Shown piece by piece: positions 17,240 to 25,970 of a stretch of 64,000 bases of DNA. The DNA lies in assembly GCF_042650885.1 (NCBI RefSeq), contig NZ_JBHSBU010000001.1:3286001-3350000 (forward strand), given 5' to 3'. Origin of the DNA: Chitinimonas_A lacunae (GTDB taxonomy: Bacteria; Pseudomonadota; Gammaproteobacteria; Burkholderiales; Chitinimonadaceae). Positions within the stretch are counted from its first letter, which is position 1, and each line of letters starts with the position of its first letter. The position numbers and the translations under genes were made by a program. Below the pieces are notes generated by a model that searched no databases, was not told where the DNA came from, and saw only the letters and a program-made list of their open reading frames with translations.

Positions 17240-18369
17240 GTGCGCCACGTATAGCCATCATCAGACAGAAATACAATCCAGCTGGTGGTGCCGAGCGTTT
17301 TGTCTCGCGCGCGATCGCAGCCTTGGCCGGTGAAGTCGACATCACCCTGGTGACCCGGCGCTGGGAAGAACACGCGGGCTACCGCCATCTCAAGGTCGAT
17401 CCGTTCTATCTCGGTTCGGTCTGGCGCGACTGGGGCTTTGCCAATGGCGTCGGCCGGGCGCTGCAAGGGGCCGGCTTTGATCTGGTCCAGTCGCACGAAC
17501 GGCTGCCCCATTGCGACCTGTACCGCGCCGGCGACGGTGTCCACCGCGAATGGCTGCGCCAGCGCGGCCGGGCACTGAGCGGCTGGCAGCGCCTGTCGCA
17601 GCGCTTCAACCCCTATCACTACTACGCGGCCTTCGCCGAACGGCGGATGTTCCAGAGCCCCCGGCTGCGCGCAGTGATCTGCAATTCCAAAATGGTGCGC
17701 GACGAGATCTGCGAATGGTTCGATTTCGATCCAGCGCGTCTCCATGTGATCTACAGCGGCATCGATGCCGAGACCTTTCATCCCGATCGCGCTCGTGAAC
17801 GCCGACAGGCACTGCGCTCGGCACTGGGCATCGGGCCGGATACCGCCACCCTGGTCTACGTCGGCTCCGGTTTCGAGCGCAAAGGCGTGGCCACCTGCCT
17901 GCATGCCCTGGCGCTGGCCGGCGGCGATACCCGTCTGCTGGTGGTCGGCCACGACAAGAAGGCCGCGCGCTATCAAGCGTTGGCGGCCAGGTTGGGCGTG
18001 GCCGGACGGGTCCATTTCGCCGGCGCACAGAAGCAGGTGATCGATTGGTATGGCGCGGCGGATGCGCTGTTTCTGCCGACGCTGTACGACCCGTTCCCCA
18101 ATGTGGCGCTGGAAGCCTTCGCCTGTGGCCTGGCGGTGCTGACCAGCACCAAGTCGGGCGCGGCGGAGTTTGTGCTGGAAGGCCAGAACGGCTTTGTCCG
18201 CGATGCGCTCGATGCAGCGGGCTTTGCCGACCTCATCCGTGCCCGTCCGAGCAGCCGCGACTGGGACCGATTCAGCGAGCCGGCGCGGCAAACCATCCTG
18301 CCCTATTCGCCTGCGGCGATGGCGGAGCAACTGACGGCCTTGTACGGGGCGCTGTTGGCCAAGCCTTAA
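17236..18369 (+). CDS. Glycosyltransferase family 4, LPS core (WaaG/RfaG-like)
   Basis: 377 aa. GT-B fold, GT4 family: 'IIRQKYNPAGGAERFVSRAI' (acceptor loop with GG), 'CDLYRAGDGVHREWL' as in WaaG, 'LVYVGSGFERKGV', and the nucleotide-sugar site 'LPTLYDPFPNVALEAFACGLAVLTS' with its Glu-x7-Glu pattern. WaaG adds the first outer-core glucose in enterobacteria; donor and acceptor here are not known. Paired with the GT9 gene. Confidence 0.88.
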   Translation: MSAPRIAIIRQKYNPAGGAERFVSRAIAALAGEVDITLVTRRWEEHAGYRHLKVDPFYLGSVWRDWGFANGVGRALQGAGFDLVQSHERLPHCDLYRAGDGVHREWLRQRGRALSGWQRLSQRFNPYHYYAAFAERRMFQSPRLRAVICNSKMVRDEICEWFDFDPARLHVIYSGIDAETFHPDRARERRQALRSALGIGPDTATLVYVGSGFERKGVATCLHALALAGGDTRLLVVGHDKKAARYQALAARLGVAGRVHFAGAQKQVIDWYGAADALFLPTLYDPFPNVALEAFACGLAVLTSTKSGAAEFVLEGQNGFVRDALDAAGFADLIRARPSSRDWDRFSEPARQTILPYSPAAMAEQLTALYGALLAKP

Positions 18370-18702
18370 CGCCACAGCCGAACCTGTTTCAATTCCCTCG
18401 GCCCACTGCCGCGCAGCGGTGCAGTGCAGCAGGACGTTGAATAGACTGGGTTTCCGGACAGCGTTGCGAGAACTGAAAAAATGGTGCGTAGGCACTCTAT
18501 GTGGCAGTGGTACTCGCTCAGTATCGGAGTCGGCCCCGACTCACTCTCGGACAGCCTGTGAAAGCGCGACGTCCGGCTCGTCCACCGTGTCCAGTGTCAC
18601 TACCCCCTGACGAGGTGGCCACAAGCTGCGCTGGCCTTCACCTGAACAAACAAAAACGGGGCGCCATCGCAGCGCCCCGTCGTTCCTACCAGTCCAGCCC
18701 GA
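18370..18702. other. Intergenic region between convergent genes
   Basis: 333 bp, no gene. It includes a GAGTCGG/CCGACTC palindrome at about 18527-18542 and, on the right, the terminator of the flavin oxidase-lipoxygenase gene. No terminator is evident directly after the GT4 gene. Confidence 0.4.
18645..18680 (-). terminator. Intrinsic terminator of the flavin oxidase-lipoxygenase gene
   Basis: On the minus strand ACGGGGCGC, a 7-nt loop, then GCGCCCCGT followed by TTTTGTTTG; 23 bp after the stop codon of the long gene. Confidence 0.85.
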
Positions 18703-21700
18703 TCATGTCTGGATCGTATTCATCACATTGTTCGGTGTGATCAGATCAAACACCACCGTGGCCGGGATCGCCGTTGCAGTCGGATGCGATTGCAGATAGT
18801 TGGCCGTATCCCTGGCCTGACGCAAGGCGATGGCTTCGCCGATCTTCACCACGTCCTGGTAATAGGCGAAGACCGCATTGCGCAGGGCCGGGTCAACAAA
18901 GCCGTAGCTGTCTTGCAGGACATCGACCGAAGGCTCCAGCACGCCACGGCCCAGCACCGTCTCGGGGTAGGGGCCCTGGCCCGTTACCGAGGCGTTGATC
19001 TGCACATCCATGAAGTTCATGTTGCCGATCGCCGGGTAGGTCGCCGTCTGTGAAGGCAGACAGGCCAGTATATCGGCCGGCGCCCACTGCGACGACGGCT
19101 TGGTCGGCAGCGGATACATCAGCGTCGAGGCATTGGGCACAAAGGCGGCCTGGTTGTAAGCGCCGTCGTTGATCACCGTGTGCTGGACCGAGAACTGCCA
19201 GATAAACATCGTCAGCACCTCATGCAGTACCGGCACGGTCTTCACTTCAGCGGGGAAGCGATGGGCCACCGTCGTGCCATCGACATGGTTGAAGGCCGGG
19301 ATCAGCTTGTTGAAGAAGCGCTGGAGCTGAATATCGGCCGCAATCGCCTGATCGCCGCCGGGATACTGGATGGCGATGAAATTGCCGACAAAGCGCGAGA
19401 TGGCCTCATACCACAGGCTGGCATCGTGGAGGTAGGCATAGGAGAACGGCGTCTGCTCGACCCCGCGCCGCTTGGCATCGAGCGGGATGGCCAGATCGAG
19501 GAAGCGGAAGCGATCCTGGTCGTAGTACATCTTGTCCTGCAACTGATAGTTGCCGATCCGGCCGCAGGAGAAGATCAGGTCGTAGATAAAGCCGATGTTG
19601 TAGACGCCGGGCGCACCGTTGGCCACCCGGGTGGCGGGGAAGGACTCGGCATAGGGGTTGTAGTCGCGGTTGTAGATGGTCTGCTGGAATTCCACCGTCT
19701 TCACCACATGCGGCTGTAGCAGCTTGAACACCGGATGCTGCTGGAACGGCTCCTTGGAATGAGGCACGGTGGCTGGGTTGAACACCTCTTCCGAGAACAG
19801 CGCGATCGACACCATGGCGCAGATCTGGTGGGTCAGCAGTTGATGGAAGCCCACGTCGTGGAGCGACTGGCCTGCACAGTTGGTCTGCATCTTGGCCAGC
19901 AGCCAGGCATTGTCGGCATTGGGCATATCGGGCGTGAACAGCTCGCCGCCGCGCTCGAGTTGAATGCCGACCGGCATCAGCTCCTTATTGCTGTTGACGG
20001 TAAAGAAGACCAGCGGCTTGGCCAGGTAGTAACCCACCGGCGTCACCGTGCAGGCTTCCAGATAGCGCCGGTAGTTGGCCACATACTGCACCGAGGCCAT
20101 CGGCCCGAGCCGCTGCGGGTCGCTGATGCCGGCTTCGGAAATCAGCCGGTCGAGTTCCGGCACAGAGATCTTCTCCAGCAGCGTCGGCATAAAGCCTGCC
20201 AACTGCTGGCGGGCGAATTCGTCGTCGTCCTTGAGCCAGAACTTGGGTGCCGGAATCGTCTGGAAGTTATTGCCGTAGTAGATGCTCTCCAGCATCGTCA
20301 CCGCCGTATCGGTATTGACCGGCTTGGTCGGCAGCTTGGCGCGCTGGGCGACATTGTCGTTCCAGGTCGCGTTGAGCATGGCCAGCACCTGCTTGTCCTG
20401 GTTGGTGGACTTCATCGATTGCGGCACCGTGTCGTAATCGGCCACGAAGGCCGGCACCTGGCCGGTGAACACATACTGCTGGTCGCCATAGATGCTGCTG
20501 GTGCCGCCCGGCGGGATCGAGGCGGCATTGCGGTCCACCTCGTTGTAGAGGTAGGCATAGGACATCTCGCTGGCCGTGGCCGGGTCGCCTTCGACATCGG
20601 GTACCGAGAAGGTGCCCCAGGTCGCCTGCATCTGCTTGACCTTCTCGGTTTCGCCAGCGTGTTGCAGGATATTGAGCACCGCGTTGTAGGCCGAATCGAG
20701 CGCCCCGACGATCCAGCCATGGTGCACCGAGCAACATTCGCCGGCGAAGTTGAGGCTGCCGTTGAATTCGGGCATCAGCAAGGTGGGATAAAGCTCCTTG
20801 AACTGACCCGGGTTGAACAGCGCAAACGCGCCGCCGCCCGCATGTTCGTCCCAGAACCAGGTCTTGGTGGTGACGCCATCGTTGTAGCCGGCGAAGCACT
20901 CGTAGATATCCACATCGGGATAGAGGTACTGGATGCCCTTGAGGCATTCCGCAATGCGTTCCTCATCGCTCAGGGCGCCCAGCTTGCGCGCATCGAGCGC
21001 CCAGCAATACACCTGCAATACCCCCTGGTCGGCCGCATAGCCATAGGACGGGTAGATGATCTGCCGGTTGGGCCGGTCGGTCGCCGCTGCACCATAGCCT
21101 CCCTCCTGCCGCTCACCCACCTCGGTCCAGAACTGGCGCTTGAAGGTCAGGAAGGCCTTGAACGAGTCCATATAGTTGCATTCGCGGATCGCCTGCGCCT
21201 TCTCGAAGGAAATGCCTTCGAGCAGGTTTACCCGGTTCTGGCCGTTGAGATAGGCGCCGTTGGGCAGCGTGGTCACCACATAGGGATAGACCCGCTCGAA
21301 TTCGCTGCCGTCTGCCTGGCGACGCACCGTCATCCGCATACCGCCCTGGCCACTGTGCAGACTGGGGTCGTACCGCAGCGCCGTGACCTCGTGTTGCAGA
21401 TGGACCCGCTCCTTATAGCGATCGGGGGAAACCTCCTGACATAGCTCGATATCCGCATACTGCGCCGTGGCCTGCGGCGGCTTGGCGTCGGCGGTCAGAT
21501 TGGGCGGGTTATAGCTGTAGGGGCCGCCTGGCTGGGAGGGCAGCATGCCGACCTGGATCTGTGCGGTGATCCCTTCCTCGACTGTCACCGCATCGGCCAG
21601 ATTGAGCACCGTCTTGCAGGCGTCGGGGAAGCGCTGCATGCCCTGTTCGACCGTCAGCATATAGATCCCGTTGTCCTCGGGCCGATACGGGTCTTTGCTG

Positions 21701-22674
21701 CCGCCCCAGTCGTAGACGGCGATCACCATTTCCACAAAGGAGACCGAGTACATCCCGCTGCCGACATTGGTTGTTTCGAGGAAGTTGGCCACCGACCAGG
21801 GCAGCAGATCACTCTTGGCCCCCATGGCCGGATCGTAGTATTGGCCCAGATCACCCAGCCGGAACTGGGTGGTCAGGTAATCCCACATCGAATACTGGTC
21901 GAACTGCATCAGCAGCTCGAAGCCTTCGGCAAACGAGCGGTTGATGGCCGACAGGAACGGCGCGTTGACCTGGTCGAGCACCATATTGATCGGCAGATAG
22001 CTGTTGCCGTTGCTGTCCTGGCGCGGCGTGACCCACACCAGCGGCACATCGCCGCCCTTGCCCACGCCGAAATTGAAGCTCTCCAGCGCTGCCTGACCGG
22101 CCGTGGTGAAGCTGGCCATATTGTTGTAACGCAGCCGCTGCTGCGGCGAGTCGTAATAGAACTTGCGCCAGTACACCTTCTGGTCGTGCAGGCCATTGCG
22201 ATCGAGCACGGCATTGACCGCCAGCGCCAGTTGCTGGACCGGCAGCATATCCTCGGAAAACTGCGGCAGCCGCATCCCGCCCACTTCGCCATACAGGCCG
22301 GCGCGGTTCACATTGTTCGGGTCGTAATCGCGCGAATACCAGGTCTGGATACGCCCACCGACCCGGGCCGAGGTCTCGAACAGCTCGAACTCGATCCCCA
22401 GCGATTGCAGAATCAAGCCGGCGAACATCCCGGCGAAACCACCGCCGACAATCCCGACCTGGGGCGTTTCCGCTTCCAGATCGAGGGTATGGGCAACCGG
22501 CCCATGCCTTGCCCGCAGCGAGGCGGCCCGCTGACGTTGCTCACTGACCCGGGTACGGTAGTCTGCCCCATGATTGGCCAGTATCCAGCGCGAAAACGCC
22601 GCGCCGAGCGAGCCGCGCTGCGGGGCGTGGCGCGGAGGTGAAACGGTGGTGGCGTTGAATTGCAGAAAGCTCAT
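18703..22674 (-). CDS. Fusion protein: flavin amino-acid/amine oxidase + lipoxygenase
   Basis: 1323 aa. Residues ~70-680 are an FAD-dependent amine-oxidase fold: dinucleotide motif 'VGIVGGGFAGM' (73-83), 'ARVGGRIQTW', 'EVGGMRLP' (130-137; this Arg binds substrate carboxylate in L-amino-acid oxidases) and 'NFAGECCSVHHGWIVGALDS' near 640-660. Residues ~720-1323 match lipoxygenase: 'DDDEFARQQLAG' (~816), 'YLAKPLVFF', 'LMPVGIQL', 'WLLAKMQTN', 'FHQLLTH' with iron ligands His944 and His949, 'HPVFKLLQPH', and 'FSVQHTVIND' with His1165 and Asn1169 at the H+4 spacing of soybean His690/Asn694. The last residue is Thr ('VMNTIQT'), not the usual liganding Ile. No signal peptide. Strong AAGGAG start, no operon partner. 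The lipoxygenase call rests on motif reading. Confidence 0.85.
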   Translation of the reverse strand: MSFLQFNATTVSPPRHAPQRGSLGAAFSRWILANHGADYRTRVSEQRQRAASLRARHGPVAHTLDLEAETPQVGIVGGGFAGMFAGLILQSLGIEFELFETSARVGGRIQTWYSRDYDPNNVNRAGLYGEVGGMRLPQFSEDMLPVQQLALAVNAVLDRNGLHDQKVYWRKFYYDSPQQRLRYNNMASFTTAGQAALESFNFGVGKGGDVPLVWVTPRQDSNGNSYLPINMVLDQVNAPFLSAINRSFAEGFELLMQFDQYSMWDYLTTQFRLGDLGQYYDPAMGAKSDLLPWSVANFLETTNVGSGMYSVSFVEMVIAVYDWGGSKDPYRPEDNGIYMLTVEQGMQRFPDACKTVLNLADAVTVEEGITAQIQVGMLPSQPGGPYSYNPPNLTADAKPPQATAQYADIELCQEVSPDRYKERVHLQHEVTALRYDPSLHSGQGGMRMTVRRQADGSEFERVYPYVVTTLPNGAYLNGQNRVNLLEGISFEKAQAIRECNYMDSFKAFLTFKRQFWTEVGERQEGGYGAAATDRPNRQIIYPSYGYAADQGVLQVYCWALDARKLGALSDEERIAECLKGIQYLYPDVDIYECFAGYNDGVTTKTWFWDEHAGGGAFALFNPGQFKELYPTLLMPEFNGSLNFAGECCSVHHGWIVGALDSAYNAVLNILQHAGETEKVKQMQATWGTFSVPDVEGDPATASEMSYAYLYNEVDRNAASIPPGGTSSIYGDQQYVFTGQVPAFVADYDTVPQSMKSTNQDKQVLAMLNATWNDNVAQRAKLPTKPVNTDTAVTMLESIYYGNNFQTIPAPKFWLKDDDEFARQQLAGFMPTLLEKISVPELDRLISEAGISDPQRLGPMASVQYVANYRRYLEACTVTPVGYYLAKPLVFFTVNSNKELMPVGIQLERGGELFTPDMPNADNAWLLAKMQTNCAGQSLHDVGFHQLLTHQICAMVSIALFSEEVFNPATVPHSKEPFQQHPVFKLLQPHVVKTVEFQQTIYNRDYNPYAESFPATRVANGAPGVYNIGFIYDLIFSCGRIGNYQLQDKMYYDQDRFRFLDLAIPLDAKRRGVEQTPFSYAYLHDASLWYEAISRFVGNFIAIQYPGGDQAIAADIQLQRFFNKLIPAFNHVDGTTVAHRFPAEVKTVPVLHEVLTMFIWQFSVQHTVINDGAYNQAAFVPNASTLMYPLPTKPSSQWAPADILACLPSQTATYPAIGNMNFMDVQINASVTGQGPYPETVLGRGVLEPSVDVLQDSYGFVDPALRNAVFAYYQDVVKIGEAIALRQARDTANYLQSHPTATAIPATVVFDLITPNNVMNTIQT

Positions 22675-22958
22675 GATCCCTTCTCCTTGTAGGCACTTCT
22701 TCTTTGGTGCTGCATGGGTTCCACCGGGCGATACAGCCCGCTTGCGGTGGCGTTATAAGACTCGGCACGGCCAGCAGGCCGTCGTACGGTCAGGCAAAAG
22801 GGACTGGCCAACGACACGTCTCAGCCGGTTGCACCAATCTTCGGTATAAACAAGGAAATTGACGGGAAGTGCTGCATTTCTAACGGAACAGCGCGGAGCC
22901 GATGGGCGGAATTCGAGTCTGTCTTTGATGCGGCTGTGTGGCGGGGAGGAGGATTTAA

Positions 22959-23009
22959 ATGTCGAGGCATCCGTTTGGGGTGGACCACAGTATTAGGAAA
23001 TTAAGCTGA
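22959..23009 (+). CDS. Possible 16-aa leader peptide or small protein
   Basis: ATG 22959 follows a GGGGAGGAGG ribosome-binding site with 6-nt spacing, unusually strong for this window; the frame encodes 'MSRHPFGVDHSIRKLS' and stops at 23007-23009. A stem (CTGCTTG / CAAGCAG, 23078-23105) and a terminator (23113-23145) follow. It could be an attenuator-type leader or a chance frame; no known leader peptide is matched. Confidence 0.3.
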   Translation: MSRHPFGVDHSIRKLS

Positions 23010-23077
23010 TATATTTATTTTCCTTTAAATATGGCTATATATCTGGCAACTGTTATGCGTAATTATTTAATTTGTGT

Positions 23078-23145
23078 CTGCTTGCTTTTGAAGACAATCA
23101 AGCAGGGCTGAACAAGAAAACCCACCAACGGTGGGTTTTCTCTTG
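23078..23145 (+). ncRNA. Candidate small RNA 3' end: hairpin plus intrinsic terminator
   Basis: CTGCTTG (23078-23084) pairs with CAAGCAG (23099-23105). Then comes a hairpin whose arms end AAAACCCACC / GGTGGGTTTT (23113-23145, 3-nt loop), with the T-tract TTTTCTCTT. No plus-strand protein gene lies upstream, so the terminator may end a short RNA starting in the AT-rich block near 23010-23060. The 5' end is unknown and the call is inferred. Confidence 0.4.
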
Positions 23146-23193
23146 AGCTAGACCAGTGCTGGCGATTGGTAAAACCACCTGAAATAGGGTCAG

Positions 23194-23841
23194 ATGGCTC
23201 AAGGTATCATGCGCCAACACAACCCTCGCTTCGGATTAGCTATGCCCTCCTGGTTCCTTGAGGACGCCACCGCGATTGCCGCGGACTATCCCTACACCTT
23301 CTACAAACCGTCGAGTCAGGTAATCAGCAAGGTGGCCGTTGGTGAAGTCGTGAAGCTGATCTTCCGCTTCGACAGCGACGACCCCGAGGCGCCAGGGGCC
23401 GAACGGATGTGGGTCCTGGTGGAATCGGTTGACGGGCAGGGTGGTTTCAGCGGCAGGCTCGACAATCAGCCGCGGTATATCAAGGACCTTCAGCCAGGCG
23501 ACCCGATCGCCTTTCGCGATATTCATATCATCAACACCGACCACGACGACCACGACAATGTGGTCAACCACTATCTCCTGCGCTGCTATGTCACCAAGCG
23601 TGTTCTGCAAGACGGCGCCAGGGTCGGCTATCTCTACCGCGAAGCGCCGGAGCAGGACAACGACAGCGGCTGGCGGATCATGGCGGGCGATGAATCGCAG
23701 GCCTATATGGATGACGACCAAAACGTAGCCTATGTCTCGCTGGGCGCCGTGCTGAACCGCGACGATGCGTTTGTTGATCTGCTGGAGGCCGAGATTGGCG
23801 CAGAGTTCGAGCGCCACGAGGATCGGTTCGTCCGCCTGTAG
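23194..23841 (+). CDS. DUF2314- and DUF2185/Imm33-like protein
   Basis: 215 aa, cytoplasmic, acidic. The N-terminal ~110 residues look DUF2314-like ('EVVKLIFRFDSD', 'ERMWVLVESVDGQGGFSGRLDNQPRYIKDL'), and the C-terminal ~70 resemble DUF2185/Imm33 ('DSGWRIMAGDESQAYMDDDQNVAYVSLGAVL'). Both families are found in polymorphic-toxin immunity proteins and in stand-alone proteins of unknown role; no toxin gene is adjacent. ATG 23242 (start of 'MPSWFLEDATAIAADYPYTF') is an equally plausible start, since neither has a good ribosome-binding site. Confidence 0.65.
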   Translation: MAQGIMRQHNPRFGLAMPSWFLEDATAIAADYPYTFYKPSSQVISKVAVGEVVKLIFRFDSDDPEAPGAERMWVLVESVDGQGGFSGRLDNQPRYIKDLQPGDPIAFRDIHIINTDHDDHDNVVNHYLLRCYVTKRVLQDGARVGYLYREAPEQDNDSGWRIMAGDESQAYMDDDQNVAYVSLGAVLNRDDAFVDLLEAEIGAEFERHEDRFVRL

Positions 23842-24071
23842 AGAACGCATGAGGTTCCCGGGCGGGGAGCACGTTTGGCCCAGGTTGAGTCTGGGATTGG
23901 TGGGAAGAAGTCTTTTTTTGCGTATTTACGCATGACTATGCTGCATAGTCTGGTCATGCTATGCGCAAATATTTGTTTATGAGTGGAATGTAGAGTTTTT
24001 GCTTGTCACAGTCTTGTCGTGAAGGCGGTACGGCTGGCGAGAAATAATTAGTAAATGTGAATATTTGGGTT

Positions 24072-24108
24072 ATAAGATTCACCCCCCTCTCGCGGGGGCG
24101 AATCTTAT
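24072..24108 (+). promoter_or_regulatory. Hairpin in the leader of the lipoprotein gene
   Basis: A 9-bp perfect outer stem (ATAAGATTC / GAATCTTAT) and a CCCCC/GGGGG inner stem around a 7-8 nt loop, ending 27 bp before ATG 24136. No T-run follows, and the preceding gene ends 230 bp upstream, so a role in the lipoprotein mRNA leader or as a protein-binding palindrome is more likely than termination. Confidence 0.5.
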
Positions 24109-24135
24109 TCAAATGTGAGCAAAGAAAGTCATCCC

Positions 24136-24843
24136 ATGATGTTCAAGAAACTAGCGTTGATGGCGGCAACGGCCGGCATGCTGCTGCTGAGCGGCTGCGC
24201 TTCGATTCAGCAACCGGTGCCGGTCAAGCCGGCTTTCTGGCAGGGCAAGGACCAGGGTGTCGCCATCGTGGTGCCGACGCTGCCCAAGGCCGTGGCGATG
24301 AAGGTGGGCAATCAGGGTCTGCTCGATGTCGCCATCAATTCGGCGCTGGCCAATCCTTTGGAAACCCATCTCAATAGCCTCGACCTCAGCGAATTCAACC
24401 GTGTTGCGCAGAAGATCAACGACGGTCTGGCGGCCAAGGGCTTCAGCCAGGTGACGATCGTCAATGGCTTTGATCTGAGCAAGCTCCAGGAATTCAAGGA
24501 TCAGAAACCCGGCACCGGTTTTGCCAAACAGGATTTCCGGCCGCTGGCGGCTTCGATGAATTCAGGCAAGGCCGTGGTGCTCAAGGTGATGGCAGCCGGT
24601 ACGGTGCGCGCCTACTACGGCTTTATCCCGCTGGGTGCACCGTCGGCGAAGTTCATGGTGGAGGCCCAGATCGTCAATCTCAAGGACAACTCGCTGGAGT
24701 GGTATCAGAACTTCGACCGTACCCAGCCGGTGGCCGATCCGTGGGACCAAAGCCCCAACTTCCCCAATGTCACCAACGCCGTCTACCAGAACGTCGATGC
24801 CGTGGTGAACGATATCGTCAGGGAACTGACGACCAAGGGCTGA
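24136..24843 (+). CDS. Predicted lipoprotein of unknown function
   Basis: 235 aa. Lipobox 'LLLSGC' near residue 22 predicts Cys lipidation and outer-membrane anchoring. The mature part has 'VAIVVPTLPKAVAMKVGNQGLLD', 'GFSQVTIVNGFDLSKLQEF' and 'WDQSPNFPNVTNAVYQNVDAVVNDIVRELT'; I do not recognise a family. The double ATG at 24136/24139 is preferred to a start at 24115 because it puts the charged 'FKK' directly before the hydrophobic core. A terminator follows, then another exported protein. Confidence 0.75.
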   Translation: MMFKKLALMAATAGMLLLSGCASIQQPVPVKPAFWQGKDQGVAIVVPTLPKAVAMKVGNQGLLDVAINSALANPLETHLNSLDLSEFNRVAQKINDGLAAKGFSQVTIVNGFDLSKLQEFKDQKPGTGFAKQDFRPLAASMNSGKAVVLKVMAAGTVRAYYGFIPLGAPSAKFMVEAQIVNLKDNSLEWYQNFDRTQPVADPWDQSPNFPNVTNAVYQNVDAVVNDIVRELTTKG

Positions 24844-24881
24844 CGCGATGCCATATCGCGGCTGACCACGCCTGGCACAAG

Positions 24882-24908
24882 AAACCGCCCGGGCATCGGG
24901 CGGTTTTT
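24882..24908 (+). terminator. Intrinsic terminator after the lipoprotein gene
   Basis: CCGCCCG, 5-nt loop, CGGGCGG, then TTTTT; flanked by AAA on the 5' side. Confidence 0.88.
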
Positions 24909-24945
24909 CGTATCGCACTGTGAATAGCTGGGAAATCGACGCAAG

Positions 24946-25791
24946 ATGACTTCATATCGCCTTAAATCGGTGCTGACACTGCTGGCTTTGGGCCTGCTCA
25001 GCACCAATGCCGGCGCCGACGGCATCGCCACCGACGGCACCGCCAAGCCATGGCCGCTTCAGGTCGAATCGCTGCAATTCGCCCGGGCCAATGCCAGCGG
25101 TTTTCGTAACGACAGCGCGGCCGTGGCCTCAAGCGTACAGTCGGGCGCCATGGCGGCCAGAAACGTCAACGCCAGTGCCGGCGCAGGTATCGCCGGGGTG
25201 GTGATCGGCACGCTGATCGTCAGCGCCATCAGCCGGTCCGGCCAGGATAGCGAACAGCTCAAACCGATCAAGCCGCTGCTCGACCAGGTCGGCACGGCGG
25301 CGCTGGAAAAACATATCGAACGATGGCTGCGGCAGCACATTCCCGCCATGGTCCAGGCGCAGAACAGCTCATCGGCTGTCCAGGGCGAGATCAGCGCGGC
25401 ACCGACGCTGGTGTTCGACCCGTCGCTGAAACAGGTGACGCTGCAACTCCGGCTCAAGATCGAGCCTGATGGGCAAAGACCCCTTGAAGAAGCGTTTGAG
25501 GCCGCGTCCAGACCGATCGAAGGCGAGACCGTTGCGCCCACCTACTGGAGCGACAACCGTAGCGACAAGCTCTATGCGGAGGTCGATACCCTGCTGAAGG
25601 AAGTCCAGCGGCTGTTCCAGCAATACCACGGCAAATTCCCCGGCGAGCTGGCCAAGCACCAGGCCATCCGCTACCACAACCCCATCGGCGCCTTCTACGA
25701 GCGCGGCGTGGTGCTGGCAAGCGAGGCGGATCGCATCGAATACCGCTCGCTGGGCGGAGTGGTCAAAACGGTCTATGGCAGGTTGGAGTAG
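24946..25791 (+). CDS. Exported protein of unknown function
   Basis: 281 aa. Signal peptide at 1-~25 ('VLTLLALGLLSTNAGAD'). A Gly/Ala/Ile-rich hydrophobic stretch at about 80-100 ('AGIAGVVIGTLIVSAIS') could be a second membrane segment or amphipathic. The C-terminal half is charged and helical ('LYAEVDTLLKEVQRLFQQYHGKFPGELAK'). No family recognised. Same strand as the lipoprotein gene, but a terminator separates them, so co-function is only suggested by proximity. Confidence 0.7.
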   Translation: MTSYRLKSVLTLLALGLLSTNAGADGIATDGTAKPWPLQVESLQFARANASGFRNDSAAVASSVQSGAMAARNVNASAGAGIAGVVIGTLIVSAISRSGQDSEQLKPIKPLLDQVGTAALEKHIERWLRQHIPAMVQAQNSSSAVQGEISAAPTLVFDPSLKQVTLQLRLKIEPDGQRPLEEAFEAASRPIEGETVAPTYWSDNRSDKLYAEVDTLLKEVQRLFQQYHGKFPGELAKHQAIRYHNPIGAFYERGVVLASEADRIEYRSLGGVVKTVYGRLE

Positions 25792-25970
25792 TCGGAGCCG
25801 GGGTGCTGATCCTTTCCTGCAAAGTGAGGTTGATCCATCAGGATAGATCGACCAACTGTTATCTCAGACGCTTCCACCGGCCAATGCTTGTCGGCAAGGG
25901 GGCAAGCCTGCGAAACCATAAGGATGTTCGGCTTGTGCTCTCCTTCCGGCTTTCTGATTTTACGGCCTTG

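Larger units (their letters stand above)
22675..23193. other. Divergent intergenic region with a possible small transcript
   Basis: 519 bp. The left part should carry the oxidase-lipoxygenase promoter. On the plus strand there is a strong ribosome-binding site with a 16-codon frame, an AT-rich stretch (23008-23075), a 7-bp hairpin and an intrinsic terminator ending at 23145, with no annotated plus-strand gene to terminate. Confidence 0.5.

Noticed and set aside
19735..21444. 569-codon plus-strand frame opposite the oxidase-lipoxygenase gene
   Set aside because: No ribosome-binding site or domain; the minus-strand frame contains two intact enzyme domains.
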